Shown here one piece after another: positions 19,872-27,112 of a DNA stretch of 64,000 bases. The notes under the pieces were generated by a model. It did not search any database and was not told the origin of the DNA. It saw only the letters and a list, made by a program, of their open reading frames with translations. Source of the stretch: Albidovulum aestuarii (GTDB taxonomy: Bacteria; Pseudomonadota; Alphaproteobacteria; Rhodobacterales; Rhodobacteraceae); NCBI RefSeq assembly GCF_029961185.1, contig NZ_JASBQQ010000005.1, forward strand, positions 124,001-188,000, written 5' to 3'. The translations under genes were made by a program, and so were the position numbers. The first letter of the stretch is position 1, and every line of letters starts with the position of its first letter.

Positions 19872-20903
19872 ATGACCACATCCCAAAGCTTGATGCGCAA
19901 GGAGGTTCGGGAGATTCCCGATGCCGTCGCCCGGCTTTTGGACAAGGGCGGGGTCACGATCCGGGAAGCGGCAGAGGCGGCTCGCAGCCTTGATCCATCC
20001 TACATCGCGACGGTCGCGCGGGGATCGTCAGATCACGCCTGCACCTATCTGAAATACGTGGCCGAGCTGACACTTGGCCTGCCGGTGGCCTCCATCGGAC
20101 CATCTGTCGCCTCGATCTACCGGGCTCCGCTGAAACTCGGCGGCAGCCTTTGCCTGTCGGTTTCGCAATCGGGCAAGAGTCCAGACATCGTCGAACTGGC
20201 GCGCGTCGCGCGGGCAGGGGGGGCGTTGACGGTCGCTGTAACCAATGACGCTTCCTCGCCGCTGGCCGCCGCGAGCGATCAGGTCCTGGACATTCAGGCC
20301 GGGCCGGAACTCTCGGTGGCCGCGACTAAAACATTCGTCACTTCAGCTGTGGCGGGGCTGGCTCTGATTGCAGAATGGCACGGGGACGCTGAACTGAGCG
20401 CCGCCATCACGAACCTGCCGTCGCAACTGGACAAGGCAGCGCGGGTTGACTGGTCCAACCTTGGCGGGCGTCTTGCCCATGCCGCCTCGCTCTATACATT
20501 GGGCCGGGGGCCAAGCTATGCCATGTCAGGCGAGGCCGCGCTCAAGTTCAAGGAGACCTGCCAGATCCATGCAGAGAACTATTCCTCGGCCGAGGTTTTG
20601 CATGGACCGGTTTCCATCGTGTCGCAGAACTTCCCGGTTCTGGCCTTCGCCGCGGCCGATGCGGCCGAGGATACCGTGGTCGAAGTCGCCGACGCGATTG
20701 CCGGGAAGGGGGCGACGGTCTTCGTCACCTCCGACCGGGTCACGAACGCCCGCCAGTTGCCCTTCGTGCGAACGGACCACCCGCTGACCGATCCGCTTGC
20801 GCTGATTGTTTCTTTCTACGCGATGGTGGAAGAGGTCGCGCTGGCCCGTGGCATCGACCCCGACCGGCCGCGTCACCTCAACAAAGTCACCGAGACGGTC
20901 TGA
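19872..20903 (+). CDS. GlmS-like SIS protein, probable glucosamine-6-phosphate deaminase (NagB-II)
   Basis: A 343-residue protein with two SIS domains, lacking the glutaminase domain of GlmS. Recognisable pieces: TVARGSSDHACTYLKY, LSVSQSGKSPDIVELA, VAATKTF, and FKETCQIHAENYSSAEVLHG, which resembles the GlmS isomerase active site. Family members lacking the amidotransferase domain act as deaminases (NagB-II, GlcN-6-P to fructose-6-P plus ammonia) or as sugar isomerases. Position between kinase/GntR and NagA supports NagB-II. ATG 19872 follows GGAGG; the stop overlaps nagA (TGATG). Confidence 0.86.
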   Translation: MTTSQSLMRKEVREIPDAVARLLDKGGVTIREAAEAARSLDPSYIATVARGSSDHACTYLKYVAELTLGLPVASIGPSVASIYRAPLKLGGSLCLSVSQSGKSPDIVELARVARAGGALTVAVTNDASSPLAAASDQVLDIQAGPELSVAATKTFVTSAVAGLALIAEWHGDAELSAAITNLPSQLDKAARVDWSNLGGRLAHAASLYTLGRGPSYAMSGEAALKFKETCQIHAENYSSAEVLHGPVSIVSQNFPVLAFAAADAAEDTVVEVADAIAGKGATVFVTSDRVTNARQLPFVRTDHPLTDPLALIVSFYAMVEEVALARGIDPDRPRHLNKVTETV

Positions 20904-22060
20904 TGAATACGCTTTTCACAGGCGCGGATATCTTCGATGGGGCGCGGTCGGGTCCCGGATCACTGCTGGTCAAGGATGGCCGGATCGCGGCAATGCTGCC
21001 GCCCGATGCCAAGGTCGATGGCGCCGAAACGGTTAAACTCGACGGAGGGGTTCTGGCACCGGGATTTGTCGACCTGCAACTGAATGGCGGCGGCGGCGTC
21101 ATGTTCAACGATGCGCCGAACGTGAAGACCCTGACGCGCATCGCCGCTGCACATGCTTCGCTCGGATCGTTGACAATCCTACCAACTCTGATCACAGACA
21201 CGCCGGATCAAACCCGCGCAGCGGTCGAGGCGGTCGAAGCAGCGATTGCGGCAGGTGTTGGGGGGATTGCCGGACTTCATCTTGAAGGTCCGCATCTGAG
21301 CATCGCGCGCAAAGGTGCGCACGACCCGTCGCTGATCCGACCGATGGGTGAGGGCGATCTGGCGTTCCTCTGCGATGCCGCCCGACGCTTACCCCGGCTG
21401 ATGGTGACCTTGGCGCCGGAATCGGTGACCGACGATCAAATCGCTACTTTGAGCGGCGTCGGTATTATCGTGTCGCTCGGCCATACCGATGCCGGGTTTG
21501 ATCGCTGCGTCTCCGCCGCTAAATCCGGTGCACGTCTCGCAACACATCTTTTCAACGCGATGAGCCAGCTTGGCAGTCGCGAACCGGGTCTTGTCGGTGC
21601 GGTCTTGTCGACGGGTGCATTGGATGCCGGTCTGATCGCGGACGGCATTCATGTGCATCCTAAAGTCATGCGCGCGGCTTTGCGGGCCAAGACGGGGCCG
21701 GGGGAAATATTCCTTGTAACCGACGCGATGGCGCCTGCAGGTTCGAACATCTCGCAGTTCAGCCTCAACGGCCGAGAGATACGTCGCGAGGACGGGCGCC
21801 TGATGCTGGCGGATCGCACACTCGCCGGTGCGGATCTTTCAATGGCCCGGGCGATCCGCGTGATCTGCAACGATGTCGGGCTGCCGCGTGACCGCGCCTT
21901 GGCGATGGCCACGTCCGTTCCCGCGCGTGTTCTGGGCCTGTCTGGCAGTTGCGGCACGTTGGCGGCAGGGCGGGACTCGGATTTTGTGCACCTTACTGAA
22001 TCGTTCGAATTGCAAGGAGTCTGGCAAAAGGGGCAGCCGATTGGCGTTACATCAGGTTAA
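20903..22060 (+). CDS. nagA: N-acetylglucosamine-6-phosphate deacetylase
   Basis: Hydrolyses GlcNAc-6-P to GlcN-6-P and acetate, a cytoplasmic metal enzyme. It has 385 residues with the amidohydrolase motifs in place: VDLQLNG (57-61), metal Glu E128 in HLEGPHLS, H194 in SLGHTDAGFD, H215 in THLFNAMSQL, substrate-loop H250, and catalytic D274 in LVTDAMAPAG. Length and spacing match typical NagA. It is the last gene of the kinase-gntR-nagB-II-nagA operon, with overlapping starts and stops throughout. Confidence 0.95.
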   Translation: MNTLFTGADIFDGARSGPGSLLVKDGRIAAMLPPDAKVDGAETVKLDGGVLAPGFVDLQLNGGGGVMFNDAPNVKTLTRIAAAHASLGSLTILPTLITDTPDQTRAAVEAVEAAIAAGVGGIAGLHLEGPHLSIARKGAHDPSLIRPMGEGDLAFLCDAARRLPRLMVTLAPESVTDDQIATLSGVGIIVSLGHTDAGFDRCVSAAKSGARLATHLFNAMSQLGSREPGLVGAVLSTGALDAGLIADGIHVHPKVMRAALRAKTGPGEIFLVTDAMAPAGSNISQFSLNGREIRREDGRLMLADRTLAGADLSMARAIRVICNDVGLPRDRALAMATSVPARVLGLSGSCGTLAAGRDSDFVHLTESFELQGVWQKGQPIGVTSG

Positions 22061-22180
22061 TACAATTATCTGATAATCGGTATTATGTAATATATACTTG
22101 CCCAACGATTGCCTTCCCGCTGGCATCGTCCGGCCTTTGCCATTAGATGAAGCCAGACAGCAAACCCGGAGCCTGCCCTC

Positions 22181-22870
22181 ATGACCTTTGACCGCAAGAT
22201 CAAGATCGCCCCATCGATCCTGTCCGCAGATTTCGCCAACTTTGGTCAGGAAATTCAGGCGATTGAAGATCAGGGCTGCGACTGGGTTCATGTTGACGTG
22301 ATGGACGGCCATTTCGTGCCGAATCTGACTTTCGGTCCCGCGACCTGCAAGGCGATCCGACCACATATCAAAACGGTCATGGACGTGCATCTTATGATCG
22401 CGCCGGTCGATCCCTATATCGAAGCCTTCGCCGAGGCTGGCGCAGATATCATCACCGCCCATATAGAGGCCGGCCCACACATTCACCGCACACTGCAAGC
22501 CATTCGGGCCACAGGGAAACAAGCCGGTCTGGCAATCAATCCCGGCACACCGGCCGAAGCACTGATCCCGGTTCTCGACCTCGTCGATCTTGTCTGTGTC
22601 ATGACGGTCAATCCGGGATTTGGTGGGCAAAAATTCATTCATTCCCAAATAGATAAGGTGCGTTCTTTGCGTTCCATGATCGGTGATCGACCGGTTCATA
22701 TCGAGATCGACGGCGGCATCACGCCAGAGACCGCGCCGCTGGTCACCGCGGCCGGCGCCGATGTCCTTGTGGCGGGCTCAGGCGTTTTCTCCGGCGGGTC
22801 TGTTGCGAAACCCGAAGTCTATGGCAAGAATATCGCCGCGATCCGTGCGGCCGCCGAGGCAGCACAGTAA
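22181..22870 (+). CDS. rpe: Ribulose-phosphate 3-epimerase
   Basis: Interconverts ribulose-5-P and xylulose-5-P in the pentose phosphate and Calvin pathways. The 229-residue TIM barrel starts MTFDRKIKIAPSILSADFAN and contains VHVDVMDGHFVPN, MDVHLMI, MTVNPGFGGQKFI and IEIDGGI. The 120-bp AT-rich gap upstream contains ATTATC-T-GATAAT (22065-22077) and a GGTATTAT half-match (from 22079) to the amino-sugar operator, which is too degenerate to call. Confidence 0.96.
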   Translation: MTFDRKIKIAPSILSADFANFGQEIQAIEDQGCDWVHVDVMDGHFVPNLTFGPATCKAIRPHIKTVMDVHLMIAPVDPYIEAFAEAGADIITAHIEAGPHIHRTLQAIRATGKQAGLAINPGTPAEALIPVLDLVDLVCVMTVNPGFGGQKFIHSQIDKVRSLRSMIGDRPVHIEIDGGITPETAPLVTAAGADVLVAGSGVFSGGSVAKPEVYGKNIAAIRAAAEAAQ

Positions 22871-22880
22871 GGAGATAAAC

Positions 22881-23435
22881 ATGGCCGTATCCTCGCCTGT
22901 CTGCGATTTTGGTTGGAAGGCACCGGATTTCACCTTGCCGGGCACCGATGGCCGCAACTGGTCGCTCAGTGACGTCGCAGGACCGAATGGCACGCTGATC
23001 ATGTTCATCTGCAATCATTGTCCATACGTGCAGTCGGTCATCGACCGGATCGTTCGGGATGCAAAGGCACTGCAGGCGCTCGGCATCGGCGTCGCAGCGA
23101 TATCTTCCAACGATTCTGTCGCTTATCCGCAGGACGGCTTTGACGAGATGAAGGCGGAGGCGGTCAAACACGGCTTCAGCTTCCCCTACCTCTTCGATGA
23201 AAGCCAAGAAGTTGCAAAGGCTTACGACGCGATCTGTACGCCAGACTTCTTCGGCTTCAACGCGTCGCTAGAACTGCAGTATCGCGGCCGCCTTGATGCG
23301 TCGGGCCGTCAGGCGGCAGGTCCCGATGTGAAGCGCGAGCTGTTCGAGGCGATGAAACAGGTCGCCGAAACCGACAAGGGACCGGTGGAGCAGGTCGCAT
23401 CCATGGGCTGTTCGATCAAGTGGAAGGCGGCGTGA
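22881..23435 (+). CDS. Thioredoxin-family redoxin
   Basis: A 184-residue protein of the AhpC/TSA-like redoxin group. The N-terminus CDFGWKAPDFTLPGTDG leads into FICNHCPYVQS with the Cys pair C44 and C47. It lacks a signal peptide, so it is cytoplasmic, unlike ResA/TlpA relatives. It starts 10 bp after rpe with AAGGAGA ahead of the ATG and overlaps gph (GTGA), so it is co-transcribed with both. Probably a thiol oxidoreductase or peroxidase-like protein; substrate unknown. Confidence 0.85.
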   Translation: MAVSSPVCDFGWKAPDFTLPGTDGRNWSLSDVAGPNGTLIMFICNHCPYVQSVIDRIVRDAKALQALGIGVAAISSNDSVAYPQDGFDEMKAEAVKHGFSFPYLFDESQEVAKAYDAICTPDFFGFNASLELQYRGRLDASGRQAAGPDVKRELFEAMKQVAETDKGPVEQVASMGCSIKWKAA

Positions 23436-24094
23436 GCCCCCTGCCCTCGCTGATCTTCGATCTCGACGGGACGCTGATCGACAGTGTGCCAGACCTCATG
23501 GCGGCAGTGAACCGAATGCTGGTTGCCGAAGGCCGGCAGACGATGGTTCGCGCCGAGGTTCAATCCTATGTCGGCGATGGCGCACCAGCTTTGGTACGCA
23601 GGGTGATGGCCGCCCGCAGTCTTTCGCCGGAGCGACATGCCGAGTTGACCGACGGGCTTGTCTCTGACTACACCGCGCGGTCCTCAGAACTGACGCGTGT
23701 CTACCCGGACGTTGCCAATGCGCTTGCTGCGCTCCGGCAGCGCGGCCATCCATTGGGTATCTGCACCAACAAGCCCGGCGCGGCGACCAAAGCGGTTCTG
23801 AAAGCACTCGGTCTCGATGGCTACTTCGATGCTGTCATCGCAGGTGACAGCTTGCCCGAGAAAAAGCCCCACCCTGCCCCACTTCAGGCCGTGGCTTCTG
23901 CGCTCGGCTCGTCTGCGATCTATATCGGTGACAGCGAGGTCGACGCCCGGACGGCGGAGGCCGCCGACCTGCCCTTTCTCCTCTATTCGGAAGGGTATCT
24001 GAGAGTGCCCCTAGAAGAAATCAGGGTTACCCACGTGTTTCGGAACTTCGCCGAGCTTCCGGACATTGTTGCCCGAATGTCCTGCCGGGCGTAA
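23432..24094 (+). CDS. gph: Phosphoglycolate phosphatase
   Basis: A 220-residue HAD hydrolase. Motif I is IFDLDGTLIDS (nucleophile D9), motif II is LGICTNKPG, and motifs III/IV are EKKPHPAPL and YIGDSEVDARTAEAA. The alpha-helical cap follows motif I as in Gph/Cbb. It removes phosphate from 2-phosphoglycolate, linking to photorespiratory salvage or DNA repair, and the rpe neighbour fits the Rhodobacteraceae pattern. GTG 23432 is chosen because of the GTGA overlap with the preceding gene; GTG 23420 is an alternative. Confidence 0.9.
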   Translation: MSPLPSLIFDLDGTLIDSVPDLMAAVNRMLVAEGRQTMVRAEVQSYVGDGAPALVRRVMAARSLSPERHAELTDGLVSDYTARSSELTRVYPDVANALAALRQRGHPLGICTNKPGAATKAVLKALGLDGYFDAVIAGDSLPEKKPHPAPLQAVASALGSSAIYIGDSEVDARTAEAADLPFLLYSEGYLRVPLEEIRVTHVFRNFAELPDIVARMSCRA

Positions 24095-24131
24095 CGTGGT
24101 CGCTGTGCTGGCGCTATGCCCCGACGGATAT

Positions 24132-24153
24132 CACATTCAATAGTTGAAATGTG
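24132..24153. promoter_or_regulatory. Imperfect palindrome upstream of the persulfide dioxygenase-like gene
   Basis: CACATTCAA TAG TTGAAATGTG: the arms pair over nine positions with one extra base in the right arm. It lies 45 bp before the start codon. BigR/SqrR-type ArsR repressors bind ATTC...GAAT-like inverted repeats before homologous genes, so this is a plausible operator. No bigR or sqrR gene is in the window. Confidence 0.45.
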
Positions 24154-24197
24154 TTATCCGCTCCATATATCGCAATAAGACAAGGCGGGAGATCGGA

Positions 24198-25070
24198 ATG
24201 ACGGCTGAGAAACCTGAAGTGACGGGGTTCTTCGACGACGCAACGAATACGGTGACATTCCTTGTGAAAGACCCCGGCAGCAATGCCTGCGCGATCGTGG
24301 ATTCGGTCCTGGATTTCGACTACGCATCGGGGCGCACGGACACCCGCTCGGCCGACCGGATCATTACGCATATCAGGGACAAGGGCCTGTCCGTCGAATG
24401 GATTCTTGAAACCCACGTTCACGCCGACCACCTTTCGGCCGCGCCCTATATTCAGGAACGTCTCGGCGGCAAGATCGGCATTGGTCAAAAGATCACGGTG
24501 GTGCAGGACACGTTCGGCAAGGTATTCAACGAAGGCACCGAGTTCCAGCGCGATGGCAGCCAGTTCGACCGGTTGTTCACCGAGGGCGATACATTTGCAA
24601 TCGGCTCCCTGACAGCCGATGTGCTGCATACGCCCGGCCATACGCCGGCCTGTCTGACTTATGTGATCGGCGATGCGGCTTTTGTCGGCGATACGTTGTT
24701 CATGCCGGATTTCGGCACCGCAAGGTGCGACTTTCCCGGCGGGTCTGCCGAAACGCTTTTTCACTCGATCCAAAAGATCCTCAGCCTGCCGGACGCTACA
24801 AGGATATTCGTTGGCCACGACTACAAGGCACCGGGACGCGATGAATTCGCTTGGGAAACGACCGTAGCGGAAGAAAAAGCGCGCAACGTGCATATTGGCG
24901 GAGGGCGAACGTCAGAGGAGTTCGTCGAGATGCGCGAGGCACGCGACAAAACCCTCGCGATGCCGAAACTCATCATCCCTTCCCTACAGGTCAATATGAG
25001 GGCGGGACAGATGCCGCCGCCAGAGGAAGACGGAAAAACCTATTTGAAGGTTCCGGTTAATGGCCTTTGA
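24198..25070 (+). CDS. MBL-fold persulfide dioxygenase-like protein (Blh/ETHE1 type)
   Basis: A 290-residue metallo-beta-lactamase-fold protein. The metal motif ETHVHADHLSAAPYI (H73, H75, D77, H78) plus HTPGHTPACLTY, VGDTLF and FVGHDYK match the Blh/ETHE1 sulfur dioxygenases, which oxidise glutathione persulfide to sulfite. There is no rhodanese domain. Relatives are usually controlled by a BigR/SqrR-type repressor. ATG 24198 (MTAEKPEVTGFFDD) follows GGGAGATCGG. Its substrate is inferred from family resemblance; a glyoxalase II-like role is less likely, given the ADHLSAAPY motif. Confidence 0.82.
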   Translation: MTAEKPEVTGFFDDATNTVTFLVKDPGSNACAIVDSVLDFDYASGRTDTRSADRIITHIRDKGLSVEWILETHVHADHLSAAPYIQERLGGKIGIGQKITVVQDTFGKVFNEGTEFQRDGSQFDRLFTEGDTFAIGSLTADVLHTPGHTPACLTYVIGDAAFVGDTLFMPDFGTARCDFPGGSAETLFHSIQKILSLPDATRIFVGHDYKAPGRDEFAWETTVAEEKARNVHIGGGRTSEEFVEMREARDKTLAMPKLIIPSLQVNMRAGQMPPPEEDGKTYLKVPVNGL

Positions 25071-25906
25071 AGCTTGGCCTCCGCTACGAATCTCCCGAGC
25101 GTGCAATTCGCGACAATCTCATTGACGGTGAAACCGCGGGAAAATTGACAACCAGGAGCACGGAGTATCAGCGTGGTTTTGCAACCATATCACGAAATCG
25201 TGATCCTGTTATCCTGACTAAACTGCCCTGTTTAGAAACGTTTCTGCGATCAAGAGATGTCGGTCCCTGTAAAATGCCCAACGGACCTTTGGGTATTGGC
25301 GCCCGGAATATGCGAATGCTCGCCCCCGTTCAGGTCGATAGCGGTCGTAGAACCGAAGGGCATCTTTCCAAACTGCCTACTGTGACCGGATAAAACATCG
25401 GCCTACTCAGGCACCAACACGGCATAAGTGGCTGCTTTTAATTAATTTCTTTTGTTTCTAACGAGATACACACTGGCCGAACTTACTCGGACCGTGAAAA
25501 TCCAAAATTGTTACCGCAGCCTAACGAAGGCGCGCGGCTCCACGCGAGACCGCGTGCACCACCCAATCCAACAAGGCGCGGCCGTCGCTGGTTATGGTGG
25601 CAATTTTCTAAGTTTGAGTGCGCCGTGCGTTCGGGTTAAAAATCGATACGCATACGCAAGATCCAGGCGTTGATGGCAACCGTGTAGCCTCTGTCGTCTG
25701 CAGGTTGAAATAGCAATGCCAGCCCCTCTCGACAGGGCAGTACGGGCATGGCAAAAAGAAGTTGGGGATAGTGCTATGACATTGTTATCGCTGCCGGCCA
25801 TTCGCGGCTCCGACTGCGGGAGCATTGTTCGGATGCATCTGTCAGTGGGGTGTTTGGCGCACGTATCAACCGTCGATATGGGCGTTCGGAGAGCACGACT
25901 ACAGCA
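25071..25906. other. Gene-poor stretch of about 830 bp
   Basis: No reading frame here has coding character. The longest frames, about 108 codons on plus from 25067 and 131 on minus from 25987, have no recognisable motif, lack ribosome sites and begin inside neighbouring genes. Base composition is lower in GC than the flanks, with an AT-rich patch at about 25435-25460. It must hold the luxR promoter. It may also be decayed sequence from an earlier insertion, though no repeat ends were seen. Confidence 0.6.
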
Positions 25907-26674
25907 ATGAACAGGCATACTCCTCTTGTCAGTCATCTGGAACGTGTCATGGAGGCGACGTCGATCGAAGAGATTTGGTCGCTTCATCTGGAGAAGATGG
26001 CAGAGTATGGCTTTGACCGCCTCCTCTACGGTTTTACGAGGTTCCGCACCTCGAATTCGTTTGGCAATGCGGAAGATTTGCTTGTCCTGTCAAACCACGA
26101 CCAGGCCTATCTTGATGAATTCGTTCAAAGCGGAATCTACAACCACGCACCGATGGTACGATGGGCGGCGGTGAATGAGGGAGCGTGTTCGTGGCGCCTT
26201 ATTGAAGAGGTTGCCAATTCTGGCGCAATGACGCCGACTGAACGCAAGATACTGGAACTAAACAAAAAATACGACGTCCGTTGCGGTTATTCGATAAGCT
26301 TTCACGATGTATCGGTGCGCGCCAAGGGCGCAATCGGCCTTTGCGGACGGCGCGATCTTCGTCAGCATGAAATAGATAGTATTTGGTCGGAACATGGCCG
26401 AGAGATCACCGTGATCAACAATGTCACACATCTCAGAATAACCGCGATGCCGTTTGCGTCATCACGACGGGCACTTACGCCCCGCCAACGCGAAGCTCTG
26501 GAATGGGTTGGTGACGGCAAGACGATGCAAGACATCGCCACGATCATGGGTTTGACTCCGGCCACGGTGGAAAAACATCTGCGCCTTGCCCGCGAGGCTT
26601 TGGATGTAGATACGACGGCCCAGGCCGTACTTAAGGCTTCATTCCAGAATCAAATATTCATTTTCCCCGGTTAA
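25907..26674 (+). CDS. LuxR-family regulator (solo, autoinducer-domain type)
   Basis: A 255-residue protein with an N-terminal autoinducer-binding domain (~1-170) and a C-terminal LuxR helix-turn-helix (~190-250, LTPRQREALEWVGDGKTMQD, then IATIMGLTPATVEKHL). There is no luxI synthase in the window. In the ligand pocket the usual Asp-Pro pair is changed: the stretch reads YNHAPMVRWA, with Ala where acyl-homoserine-lactone receptors have Asp, while the later Trp (CSWR) is kept. It may therefore bind another ligand. ATG 25907 (MNRHTPLVSHLERV) is preferred; a longer reading from 25850 is unlikely. Confidence 0.86.
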   Translation: MNRHTPLVSHLERVMEATSIEEIWSLHLEKMAEYGFDRLLYGFTRFRTSNSFGNAEDLLVLSNHDQAYLDEFVQSGIYNHAPMVRWAAVNEGACSWRLIEEVANSGAMTPTERKILELNKKYDVRCGYSISFHDVSVRAKGAIGLCGRRDLRQHEIDSIWSEHGREITVINNVTHLRITAMPFASSRRALTPRQREALEWVGDGKTMQDIATIMGLTPATVEKHLRLAREALDVDTTAQAVLKASFQNQIFIFPG

Positions 26675-26824
26675 GAAACAAATCTTTTGGATTGATTTAA
26701 ATGTGGAAACAGTTCGTTTCCGCACTTCGATGCGTTTAATGTAACAGACTGGAATCATTCACAACTTCAAGAACGTGAATTGGTAAGGATTCCCTTACTT
26801 CCGTAACGTCAGCCTTAGGGGCAT

Positions 26825-26830
26825 TATGAT
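26825..26830 (+). promoter_or_regulatory. Candidate -10 of the structured RNA
   Basis: TATGAT matches the -10 consensus at five of six positions and would place a start near 26837. No clear -35 is seen 17 bp upstream (CGTAAC). Support is weak without the RNA evidence. Confidence 0.35.
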
Positions 26831-26832
26831 GT

Positions 26833-27049
26833 TGTTCCGTGAGTGGTGGCATTAGCCAGGAACAGCGCCCCGGACCAGCCCGCAGCTTTGTGGGGGAATG
26901 GGGGGCCCGGGAAACCGGACGTCAGGCCTGCTGGGAGCATATTCCTTCTGGCGGGTCTGGCACTAGAGACGCGCCCTGTCCTCATCCCCAACAGGTGCTG
27001 GCGCGAATTCGGGCGGTGCATCGCGACAAGCGAGGCACCGCCCATTTTT
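26833..27049 (+). ncRNA. Candidate structured small RNA between luxR and hflX
   Basis: About 215 nt of non-coding plus-strand sequence with several consistent helices. They are TGTTCC/GGAACA (26833-26838 with 26859-26864) around TGGC-ATTA-GCCA, CCAGCCCGC with GCGGG-T-CTGG (26875-26883 with 26951-26960), GGAAT/ATTCC (26895-26899 with 26941-26945), and an apical CCGG-GAAA-CCGG with a GNRA loop (26907-26918). An intrinsic terminator ends it. CAGCGCC (26863-26869) can also pair with GGTGCTG (26994-27000), which competes with the first hairpin. It resembles neither SRP RNA, RNase P nor tmRNA at conserved motifs; a divergent 6S RNA is possible. It could instead be the 3' UTR of luxR. Confidence 0.5.
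27011..27049 (+). terminator. Strong intrinsic terminator (plus strand)
   Basis: GGGCGGTGC (27011-27019) pairs perfectly with GCACCGCCC (27035-27043), with an inner TCGC-GACAA-GCGA hairpin, and is followed by ATTTTT. The T-tract is on the plus strand only, so it stops transcription coming from the luxR side. It lies about 340 bp past the luxR stop codon. Confidence 0.85.
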
Positions 27050-27112
27050 GCGTTGCGCCAGCGGCCTGGCGTACATTCCGCCGCATTGGTTGTGTTGTTG
27101 ACGCCAGAGTTT

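Noticed and set aside
22065-22094. Third copy of the GGTAT operator before rpe
   Set aside because: Only the first GGTATTAT half matches; the second half-site is not present.
26895-26960. SRP RNA (ffs), because of GTCAGGCC...GGGAGCA
   Set aside because: The conserved loop GGAA and the spacing of the SRP domain IV motif are absent; the loop would be TGCT and one base is missing.
26833-27049. tmRNA (two-piece, alphaproteobacterial)
   Set aside because: No tRNA-like T-arm (GGTTCGA) and no tag-coding segment (AxDN-type) were found.
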